A stretch of DNA of 18,818 nucleotides from contig CAYMKI010000046.1 of assembly GCA_964390695.1 (NCBI GenBank), positions 1 through 18,818 of the forward strand. The letters run 5' to 3'. The notes below the pieces were generated by a model. That model did not search any database, was not told the DNA's origin, and was given only the letters and a program-made list of their open reading frames with translations. The DNA comes from CAWACC01 sp964390695 (lineage in GTDB: Bacteria > Chlamydiota > Chlamydiia > Chlamydiales > Parachlamydiaceae). Every line of letters begins with the position of its first letter. Positions within the stretch are counted from its first letter, which is position 1. Of this stretch, positions 6,352 to 14,250 are shown piece after piece. The translations under genes and the position numbers were made by a program.

Positions 6352-9027
6352 ATGGACGTAGTTACCAATTCGTTTTCTATATATACACAAAATCCGTATT
6401 TGAATGGGGCTACTAAAGGAAATGTGGAGCCCTTGGAAGATGTAGAAAAAAAGTGGATCGAACAAGCGCTTTCAGATGTTAAAGAGAATAAATTAGATCT
6501 ATTTCACGCTGAAAATGACCTAAAAAGCAATGGGGTGGATGTCTCTACTCCCAAAGGTCAGCAGGCTTTGATAGAAATTGCTAAATTAGCTGCTCAATAA
6601 GATGGCAGCGGAACTTCCGAGTATATCAAAAAATATCAGATTAACGGTTCGACTCGCGAAGGTCAGCAGGCACTAATAGAAATAGTTAAACTGGCGGCTC
6701 AAGAAGATTGCCTGAGAACATTAGTGTATTTCAGGAATTATGAGATCGACCTCAATAATTCTGAAGTTCTGCAAGTATTCATGGAGATTGTCAAGCAGAC
6801 AGCTCAAATAGCTGCTCCAGATGCGTTAGAGTATTTTAGCACTTATCTGTTTCTATTCAGTTCTTCTGAAAAAAGAGAGAAAGTTATTGATTTACTAAAT
6901 TTTATTTTTAATTGCTATGTCATACAGTTACCTTCTATCGAATCCAGATATTTAAATGAAATTTCAGGAAGATTTAATCTATGGATAGAAGGCTTCACCA
7001 TCCCTTTTCAAGAAAATTTTGAGCTTTTTAGAAACCTATATACTAACGACAGTAATTCTGTCTTAGTAAAAAGCATATGTTTGTGTGCCAAATTATTCGA
7101 CATGTCACAGCAGGATCTTGAGTGGATAAAAACAACAGTTGATGCTGCTGAGGGAGAAAAAGAGAAAATTGAAATCTTAGATTGGTTCATGAATACGACG
7201 GTATTATGTGCAAGCCATGTAGGCTGCAAGAATCTTATAAAGGGTAGACCCTCGCTGATAGCACTGCTATCTGTCCTCCCTATTGAATTAAGGGATTTGT
7301 TGACCCGTGAACTGATCGTTGCCGCCTATCAAGATAAGGGCACTGATAACGATCAATTAAGTGAGCGGATGCTCAAAGAGTTTGCACTGATTAAAAAAAT
7401 AACCGTCTTACCTCGAGACCTGCGCCAGTCATTAGCCAAGGCTTTTGTTCAAGCTTGCCAACCCCAATATACCAAAGTCTGGGACAATATAAAGAAAGTC
7501 ACAGAAGATGTAACCCACGGGGCGTTGCCGTGTCTATTATTGTCTCTGTATCCCTTTGGAGATTATACATCGGTGTTACGTATCATTAAGGGTGACAGGT
7601 CATTGCGAGATGCTAAATACCAACAACCCATGCTGTGGTTATTGACAGGTATTAAAAATTCATATTTGACCGATGAGATGAAAAAAGAGGTGTTGCAAAA
7701 GGTTTTTGGGATGCCTGACGACAAGCGTTACAGGGCTTTTAGATACGTGATAGATATTTTAAATTTTCAAGGTGAGGTGTATCTTGAGAATATTGAATCT
7801 TTCCATGATTTGCCACAGGCCTTGGAAAAGGTATTTGTAGAAAAATGCAATATAAAAGTAGATAACTTTAATAATCGATATGAAAGCTCCATTGGTACCT
7901 GGAGAAATAAAGAAGCTGTGACTACTTATGCCGCAAATGTGGCAAGAGACACTATTGCTTTTCCTTACTTTCAAACTTTTTTGACCACAGTGCTTCGGGG
8001 GCAGTTTATACCCACACGTTATGCTCTGGATGCAAATCCGCATCTTAATGAGATTGCAGCGAATCAGCCTGAAATTTTTGAAAAATGGAAGTTGTCCACA
8101 GAGCTCAATTTGGAAGAGCTCGGCCAGAACGCTGTAACAAATACCAAGACCCCGCAACAGACAGTGGTCGAGACGTTGAAATTTGCCGTAGAAAACGAGC
8201 ATTTAGGCGGGGACAGGCAAGCTGACCTACTCCCTCATCTTAACAGCTGCCGGAAAAACTGGGAGCAGACAGACATGCACCTTAAAACTATTACCGAAGC
8301 GTTGAAGCCGCTATCTGATATTCGTCCTAATCCTGAACAACTAGAGGAAAGACAACGGCTGATGCTGCAAAAGTCCTTACTAGAAATAGTCACATCGACT
8401 GAAGACTTAGATAAGAAATTCAATACGCTAAAAGGTTGGAAGATCAAAGGATTGGATGAGCTCTTGAGTCCTTTTTATCAGGATTTAAAGGACGTAGAGA
8501 CCCTTCTCCGTTCGCCGGCACAACCCAACGAGCAAGAGTATCGCGTTGTCGATACGGATGATCCGAATCATTTTCTTCTGATGGGCACGGAGGTGTTGAA
8601 CAGCTGTCAAAATGTGAATGGTAGTGTCAGTTTGAATGTGGGATTGTTGGGATATGCTTTGGATGGAAAGCACCGTCTGGCTTTGGTCTGCGATCCTGCT
8701 TCAGGCAAGATTTTGGCCCGCACGGTTTTAAGACTGTTGGTGGATACAGAAGGCAAGCCTGTGCTTTTTCAGGAAAGGATGTATGTCGCCGATATAAATC
8801 CCGCGTATGCAGATCTTTTGAGAAAATTAGCCCGTAAAAAAGCAGATGCCTTAGGTGTTCCTTTGGTGGTCAGCTCTTCAGACTTTGAACGTGAAACCGC
8901 GGAAAAATATCCATTATTTATTGAAGCTAAAGACAAGCCGGTACCTTACGAGTATGTGGATGCTCTTTCAGGTTTGCAAAAGGGTACATACACAATACAA
9001 GATGCTTTGCTGATACACAAAAGCTAG
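6352..9027 (+). pseudogene. Helical-repeat protein gene interrupted by an in-frame TAA (possible nonsense mutation)
   Basis: The frame is open from the ATG at 6352 to 9027 except for one TAA at 6598-6600 (codon 83). It would encode about 890 residues. Both sides of the stop belong to one repeat array of roughly 35-residue units, for example STPKGQQALIEIAKLAAQ before the stop and STREGQQALIEIVKLAAQ after it. In the second unit the codon aligned with the TAA is GAA, so one substitution (from GAA or CAA) explains the break. Similar IAKLAAQ...GTSEYI units occur, as I recall, in Parachlamydiaceae proteins. The middle is helix-rich. The last ~160 residues form a separate module with GTEVLNSCQ, GLLGYALDGKHRLALVCD and LFQERMYVAD. 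Function is unknown. The 6352 start has GGGG upstream; a GTG at 6346 is less likely. Translation could restart at GTG 6724 or ATG 6781, giving a ~750-residue product. It ends tail-to-tail on the next gene. Confidence 0.7.
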
Positions 9028-10844
9028 GAATTAAGGTTAAGGTCCGAAACGATGGGATGGGTGTTTTGCCTTATTCTTAAGCGCAGCATGGCTTCGGGTT
9101 TGCTTAAAGTGTCTAACACAGACATCAGCCGCTCTCTGCGTTCATTCATTTCAGCTTTCATCACCATGATTTTGGGGGCGTGAGTGAAGACGGATAGCAT
9201 TTTTTGCGATTCTGCATTGGAGAATTTACCTAGATAAAGTAGGCATAAACTCACCAGGGTCACTTTGGATTTGACCCCGCGGTCGTTGTCATCTCGGCAG
9301 ATTATGAATAAAAATTTAATCAATATTTGGTGATCTAGCTTCAGAAAAGAGATCATTTCCAGTACGATGCGTGCATACACGATTTCGATAAAATCCAAGC
9401 GCTCTTGGAGGGACAGCAAGTTGGACTGTGCAAATACGTCCTCGTGGATTTCATTGAGGCAGGTCTCGATTCTTTGAGGGAATGAGGGATGTTCCATCCA
9501 CGTTTTGTCGAAATAAAATCCTCCCGCTACAGAATGGAGTTGGCTTTTAAAATCCTCTTTAAAGTCTTGAAAGGTTTGGTAAGGGGAGTTGTGTGGAGCT
9601 TTCTGATGATAAAAGGGGGTGTCATTGGGTAAGACGATCATGAAAAAGGTATCTTGGAACTCTTGGGCGAGCAGTCGGATTTGCTGGTTGCGGCCGCTCT
9701 CTATCCAGGAGTTTTCAGCTTGTTCGCTGGTATAGAATACTTTTTCATTTTTACTTTTGCAGTAATGTAAAAAAAGGCGGAATTCGGGAGTTATCCCTTC
9801 AGTAGAATTTGTCGGGGTGCCCATTCTTAAAATTCTGAGTGAATGTTGTGGAGATAGAGCCAAATCACACAGGACATAGGGGATGTTGCTCTTCAGTTGC
9901 GGATCGTAGTACAAGTTAGTCGTGGCGGATGCCTTTTGTGCCAGCGTCCAGATTTGCGGTTCTTTCAGTTGAGAAGATGCAGCGTGGATAGCTTCGAATT
10001 GCTGATTCAATGGGATTTTGAAGACATCTTCCAGGGATTCTTTATGTAAGGGATTGAGGCTTTTCATGCCATCTTGGATCATCATCTCTACCAACTTTTC
10101 GCAAAATCCATAAAGATGCACTTCGCTGAAGCGATAATAGCAGATTTTGCCGGTTAGCTGTACCAGCGGGTCCTCGAATTTTTCCAAAAGGTCTTTTTGT
10201 TCTTTGTCCAGCAGATACCTGCAGGCGGTGCGCAAATGGACGATAAAGAGGCGGTAGCTTTCTTTAAAATTTTCTGAAGGCTCTAGCAAGGGTTTCAGCC
10301 AGCTTAAGGTCATTTTTTGCCATTCGGATAAAGTTTCCTGGTCTGTGCCTTGGAGAGTTTTATATGTCAGGTTTAGATCGACATTATCATGGTGGAAAGC
10401 ATCGACGATATTTTGGAGTACAAGTTGATATTTTTGCTGTTTCCATGCGTGTTTGCCATCGATAAATAACCACTGCAGTGTTTCCGAAAGGTGCCAACAT
10501 GATTTGAGAGTGGATGCGGTGGTAGTGAAGATGTTGCTCAGTTTAGACATAACTGTAGAAGCTTTCGAAAACCCTGTCTTGTCGACGACTTCGGCAATCT
10601 TTTTGAGAATATCTTCAGGGATGGTAAAACTTTTGGATATCAGGTTGATCTTATTACAGAATAGGACTATTTGGTTAGGGTCTGTTGGATTAGGGTGGTT
10701 GTCACAATAAGCTTTGCAGTTTTGTAGAAACAAGGCATGGGCTTGCTGGACTTCCGGTAGACGAGTTTGCTGGTTTTGGGCATACAAGCTCAAATGGTCC
10801 ATCTGATCTAATAAAGAGTGCATGCTGACGGAGCTGATATCCAT
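9024..10844 (-). CDS. Hypothetical protein of 606 residues, coupled to lepB
   Basis: I do not recognise a function. The protein is largely helical, acidic to neutral, and has no signal peptide or membrane segment. Residues about 340-440 contain a more structured block (SLRILRMGTPTNSTEG, PEFRLFLHYCKSKNEKVFY, FFMIVLPNDTPFYHQK, then GGFYFDKTW). This resembles, from memory, blocks in uncharacterised chlamydial proteins, but I cannot name the family. The start overlaps the lepB stop by one base (TAATG), with AGGG just upstream inside lepB, so its translation is probably coupled to lepB. Its stop overlaps the stop of the opposite-strand repeat gene in a shared CTAG, leaving no room for a terminator between them. 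A cytoplasmic or secreted effector role is possible, but nothing in the sequence decides this. Confidence 0.85.
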   Translation of the reverse strand: MDISSVSMHSLLDQMDHLSLYAQNQQTRLPEVQQAHALFLQNCKAYCDNHPNPTDPNQIVLFCNKINLISKSFTIPEDILKKIAEVVDKTGFSKASTVMSKLSNIFTTTASTLKSCWHLSETLQWLFIDGKHAWKQQKYQLVLQNIVDAFHHDNVDLNLTYKTLQGTDQETLSEWQKMTLSWLKPLLEPSENFKESYRLFIVHLRTACRYLLDKEQKDLLEKFEDPLVQLTGKICYYRFSEVHLYGFCEKLVEMMIQDGMKSLNPLHKESLEDVFKIPLNQQFEAIHAASSQLKEPQIWTLAQKASATTNLYYDPQLKSNIPYVLCDLALSPQHSLRILRMGTPTNSTEGITPEFRLFLHYCKSKNEKVFYTSEQAENSWIESGRNQQIRLLAQEFQDTFFMIVLPNDTPFYHQKAPHNSPYQTFQDFKEDFKSQLHSVAGGFYFDKTWMEHPSFPQRIETCLNEIHEDVFAQSNLLSLQERLDFIEIVYARIVLEMISFLKLDHQILIKFLFIICRDDNDRGVKSKVTLVSLCLLYLGKFSNAESQKMLSVFTHAPKIMVMKAEMNERRERLMSVLDTLSKPEAMLRLRIRQNTHPIVSDLNLNS

Positions 10845-12772
10845 TAATCCCTGCTTTTTATATGTAATTTTTTGTAAATTGGCTTTTTAAGATTTCGTCT
10901 GTAGACCATATAGGCGATGAGAGCAATCATTGCAACGGTAAACCAGATGATAAGCCTTGGCCATACAAAGATAGGATACGGCTTCTGTGCAGGAAATCCC
11001 CATCGAGGGCCCGGTGGCCACAGGATCAAACTGGGAGCACCTTGTAAGTTTTCTTGAGGCACGACTCCAAAGACCCGGCTGTCTCCGCTCATGGCATGGT
11101 TATCGCCCAATACCAGGTATGTTTTGGGAGGGATGGTGATGCCGAAATGTTTGATGAATTCTACGTCTAAGGAGCCATTCTTATAAGGGGGGCCTTGATC
11201 TTTGAAGGGAATATAGGGAGCATTGGCAGAAGCATGTTGAGCTCTGTTTTCTTCCCTTTCGTTAAAGGCCTTCAACGTCGGGTCATCTTTTTTGATAATA
11301 GGAGCACCCACTAGATAGAGATCCCCTTCTCTGAAGTAGGCGTAGCGGTGCGGCAGGTAGACTAAGTTATTAGGAGATGGCTCTACAATGGTGTTCATGT
11401 CGATGCCTAGATTGAATAAGCGGTGAATATTCTCCGGAGTGAGATTATAGAGGGGATGATCCTGAGGTAATTGGGTAGCTATTCCTCCCCAGCCAATGCT
11501 ATAAGCGGTCCCATAGTAAAATTCATACGTACCGTCTGGTATATCGTTGAAGCGGGGGCTATTGATGTTGAAGGGGATGTTCTCGACACTGTAGCGTTTG
11601 GCCATGTGGTCTTTGACCACGAAGCGAGCGGTATACATGTTGTCCATGATAGCTTTTAGGTGGTGTTCTTGCAAGGGTATAATCGTGGAGTACGGGATCA
11701 GGTGCAAGTTTCTGTAGTGAAATTGTGGAGCCGGGTAGTTAAGGTTGGGCGTGTGCATCAGCTGTAAATAAAGGACGCCTTTTTCCAGTCCGGTTTTAGC
11801 GACCTCGCCGAAATTGTCAAGTTCTTGCTGCGTCATTAAACGCGCTATGGCGAAATTGCGCATGCCTAAAAAATCGGAATACGTTTGAATTTTATCATGA
11901 GGTTTTGTTAAGGCTAGCGGTTGGTCTTTGACCCAATCAGTTCCATTGAATATTTCTCCGGTCATTTTTCCACTGCCTGAGAAGCTGAGACGGCCTAGAG
12001 GGAGGTGCATTTGTTCTAGCTGTATGACATTGCGGCCGGGCCAGCTGATATCGCCTTCAAACGAAAGGTAAGGGATGTACTCGATTTTATCCAGCCATGG
12101 GCTATCGAGAAGTTCTGTGATGGGTTTGCCCTCTTTATCCACACCGTAGATTTTACCTCCGTAAAAATACAGGGAATCCCCGGGTTTGCCCACCAATCTT
12201 TTAATAAGGCGTTTTTTATAGGGGATGATACCGAAATAGGTGGTATCAGGATCTGAGACAGGGATGGCATCGGCGGAGAAGATCACAACGCTGGTGCGTT
12301 GCACAAGCTCCGGATCAAAGTATAGATGTCTGGTTTCAAAAGGAAAATTGATGCCAAAAGCAGTCTTGGTGACGGACAGATGATCTTGTTCTTTGAAGGT
12401 GGGCCGCATCGATCCTGTAGGGATTTCATACATTTCAAACCACACCTGCCGCACGATAGCGGCGATAGCAATAGCGATGATGAACGCTACAACTAATTCG
12501 AGCGTGTATTCAATTGCAGTTTTGCGGAAATGTTGGTGTGAAAAGGCTTCTAATTCCACAGCTAAATCGCTGGCTTTGAACTCATCTTGGGCTAAAATGG
12601 CTTGATCGCAAGCATGTAAGTTAGCTTCTAGGATTTCTAGGAGAGTCGGAGTGAGTTTTTTTCCTTTTTTTTTGTATTGAGCGTAGACAATCTTTAATAT
12701 TTTGCGGCACTTATTTAAGGAGTATGTTGGATAAACTTTTGACGCTTTTGTGTTTGCGTTATTGTTGTTCAT
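10844..12772 (-). CDS. lepB: Signal peptidase I, long chlamydial type
   Basis: This membrane-bound serine protease (S26) removes signal peptides from exported proteins. With the start at 12772 it has 642 residues. A membrane segment lies at about 92-109 (LVVAFIIAIAIAAIV). PTGSMRPT follows with nucleophile S121, then LIKRLVGKPGD with general base K191. Box E, GDNHAMSGDSRVFG, begins at 556. A C-terminal membrane segment spans about 607-624. The ~350 residues between the last two motifs are an insertion absent from E. coli LepB but in line with the ~630-residue Chlamydia enzyme. An in-frame ATG at 12874 would add 34 residues. I prefer 12772 because AGG lies 7 nt upstream and the Chlamydia protein, as I recall it, begins close to the YSLNK segment (MNNNN...YSLNKCRKIL here). 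The 606-residue gene follows in a TAATG overlap. Confidence 0.93.
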   Translation of the reverse strand: MNNNNANTKASKVYPTYSLNKCRKILKIVYAQYKKKGKKLTPTLLEILEANLHACDQAILAQDEFKASDLAVELEAFSHQHFRKTAIEYTLELVVAFIIAIAIAAIVRQVWFEMYEIPTGSMRPTFKEQDHLSVTKTAFGINFPFETRHLYFDPELVQRTSVVIFSADAIPVSDPDTTYFGIIPYKKRLIKRLVGKPGDSLYFYGGKIYGVDKEGKPITELLDSPWLDKIEYIPYLSFEGDISWPGRNVIQLEQMHLPLGRLSFSGSGKMTGEIFNGTDWVKDQPLALTKPHDKIQTYSDFLGMRNFAIARLMTQQELDNFGEVAKTGLEKGVLYLQLMHTPNLNYPAPQFHYRNLHLIPYSTIIPLQEHHLKAIMDNMYTARFVVKDHMAKRYSVENIPFNINSPRFNDIPDGTYEFYYGTAYSIGWGGIATQLPQDHPLYNLTPENIHRLFNLGIDMNTIVEPSPNNLVYLPHRYAYFREGDLYLVGAPIIKKDDPTLKAFNEREENRAQHASANAPYIPFKDQGPPYKNGSLDVEFIKHFGITIPPKTYLVLGDNHAMSGDSRVFGVVPQENLQGAPSLILWPPGPRWGFPAQKPYPIFVWPRLIIWFTVAMIALIAYMVYRRNLKKPIYKKLHIKSRD

Positions 12773-12874
12773 GCTGTTGCCTAATAGTGGAGTTTGGACA
12801 AAATTGAGCACTCGCTGGATTTCCTCGCAAGCTCGGAGATCCAGCGTGTGCTTAATTCTGTTAAAATATATCAT

Positions 12875-13371
12875 TCATATAAAAATTTTACTCTCAAAAA
12901 GCCATAGAGCATGTATAAAATGGATTTGTACGGAAACTTATATACACAAATGTAACACTATGACGCACATCAATATAGATTAATTTCGTAACTTTCGCAA
13001 TCCTTTCAGAAGAAATTTTTCCATTTTGTTTCTTCATGCAATAAAAGACTGCGATTATTGCAAGGTGTACGCTTTATGTACGCATAATGGGATTAGATCC
13101 TTAGATTTAAAGGGGATTTTTTGTGGAAATCTTGTTGGTAATTTGTTTGTATAAAAGAAAGTATTAAGGATCAAGGTCTTTTTTTGAGACTTGCAGTCAA
13201 TTATATAGGAAGGTGTTTGTTAGTTTTAAAGCTCTAGATGTAAGAGGGTTATATCTGCTAAGGATGTGCCTATTGAGAGGTGAAACAGTACTGGCTCCCA
13301 GAGTGATCACTAAGACTCTGTTTTGTTGATAACTTGAATAATGTCGCGTAATAAGGCAAAATTTTGAAATG
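12875..13371. other. AT-rich intergenic region upstream of lepB
   Basis: No protein gene is supported. The features visible on the plus strand are an 11-bp-period direct repeat (TGTACGC at 13066-13072 and 13077-13083) lying between TTGCAA and CATAAT (13058-13088), a T-run after a weak stem near 13097-13122, and a hairpin with T-run at 13299-13327. A 14-codon frame opening with GTG behind AGGGG (from 13123) is too short to call. The lepB promoter must lie near 12880-12990 on the minus strand, but no clear pair of boxes is visible. Confidence 0.5.
13299..13327 (+). terminator. Candidate intrinsic terminator without an assigned gene
   Basis: CAGAGT, 10 nt, ACTCTG, then TTTTGTT reads as a small terminator on the plus strand. 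No plus-strand gene lies upstream. On the minus strand it follows the exported-protein gene by 45 bp but lacks a T-run in that direction. It overlaps a 10-bp palindrome (AGTGATCACT, 13302-13311). Confidence 0.35.
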
Positions 13372-14157
13372 CTAGATTTGGTCCAAACTCTTGTTGATAA
13401 CCGCCGGTCTTCGCGACTCGATTGGAGGAGCTGGCGATTTCATTTGGCGGCCTGAGTCGATAATTCGCACTTTGGCTTTGCCTATGATGCCACTTACCTG
13501 CAGCCAATAGGGAAAATAGGAAGGGTACTTGTTGTTTTCTTGAGGAATAAATATTTCGATGGTTTTATCGGCCAGGTCTGTGCCATCTTTAGGCCACTTG
13601 GTTTTCCATGCATCGAACCACACACCCTGGACTTCCTTGCCCTCAAAAACCATTTTAGGTTGCCAGTAGGGGCGGTTATCGGTCATGCCCGGTATTGTGG
13701 GAAAGCCGACACGTTTTCTGTCTTCCAAGGAGATGAGATGAAATGGGATATTGAGCAGGGTGTTCAAAAAGCAATCGATATCCCGCGTATCATACCATTT
13801 GCGACTTGTGAGGGAGTAAAATTCCTTCATCTTACCTGAAGCGAGGTCAAGGGTGTACATAATCCATGAGGTATGACCGGGAGCTTGTTGCTGGATCCAC
13901 TGTTTCCATGTACCCTCGCTGAAGGAGAATTTTTTGATAGGGATAGTGATCTCTTCCAGTGTTAGTTCCTTGTCATTGCGGTTATTGACATGTAACAAAG
14001 TGTAGTTTTTGTTTTGAGCAGTGACAATATAATCGCCGACATGTGCTTGTTTTAGATTATCTCTAAGGTAGAGGGTATTGTCTGTAGCATTTGCCTTCAA
14101 TAAGAAGGAGAAGGTGGAGAGCACAAAAAAAATGAGATAAAGCTTGAATTTAGGCAT
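13372..14157 (-). CDS. Conserved-looking exported protein of unknown function
   Basis: The first 24 residues form a Sec signal peptide: a Lys-containing start (MPKFK), a hydrophobic core (LYLIFFVLSTFSFLL), and an ANA-type cleavage site before TDN. The mature part, about 237 residues, contains many aromatic residues (GTWKQWIQQQAPGHTSWI, YSLTSRKWYDT, GVWFDAWKTKWPKDG, YPSYFPYWLQ) and looks like one or two compact beta-rich domains. No lipobox and no membrane anchor are present, so a periplasmic location is inferred. I do not recognise the family. Its position near lepB suggests it could correspond to the small hypothetical gene next to lepB in Chlamydia, but I cannot confirm that. The start at 14157 has AGGA at 8-nt spacing and a well-formed promoter 38 bp further up. 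It is transcribed divergently from pncB. Confidence 0.85.
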   Translation of the reverse strand: MPKFKLYLIFFVLSTFSFLLKANATDNTLYLRDNLKQAHVGDYIVTAQNKNYTLLHVNNRNDKELTLEEITIPIKKFSFSEGTWKQWIQQQAPGHTSWIMYTLDLASGKMKEFYSLTSRKWYDTRDIDCFLNTLLNIPFHLISLEDRKRVGFPTIPGMTDNRPYWQPKMVFEGKEVQGVWFDAWKTKWPKDGTDLADKTIEIFIPQENNKYPSYFPYWLQVSGIIGKAKVRIIDSGRQMKSPAPPIESRRPAVINKSLDQI

Positions 14158-14172
14158 ACAAAATTTCCTGTT

Positions 14173-14202
14173 TTGATCTACACTGGTAATTTAGAGTATA
14201 GC
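14173..14202 (+). promoter_or_regulatory. Possible pncB promoter overlapping the divergent promoter
   Basis: TTGATC (14173-14178), 18 bp, TATAGC (14197-14202) on the plus strand would give a leader of about 40 nt to the pncB start. Its -10 box overlaps the -10 box of the opposite promoter. The boxes are only moderate matches. Confidence 0.3.
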
Positions 14203-14223
14203 TTCTGAGAGCTCTCATTTCAA
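14195..14223 (-). promoter_or_regulatory. Sigma70-type promoter of the exported-protein gene
   Basis: On the minus strand, TTGAAA (14218-14223) and TATACT (14195-14200) are separated by exactly 17 bp. Each box matches the consensus at five of six positions. The predicted start of transcription gives a ~30-nt leader containing the AGGA ribosome site. Confidence 0.6.
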
Positions 14224-14250
14224 TCAAATATATGTAATCGATACCATTGT

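Noticed and set aside
7759..8202. 147-codon minus-strand frame inside the helical-repeat gene
   Set aside because: It lies wholly antisense to the longer frame and shows no recognisable motif or start signal.
13310..13507. 65-codon minus-strand frame overlapping the exported-protein gene
   Set aside because: It overlaps the 3' end of a gene with a signal peptide, promoter and ribosome site, and it has none of these itself.
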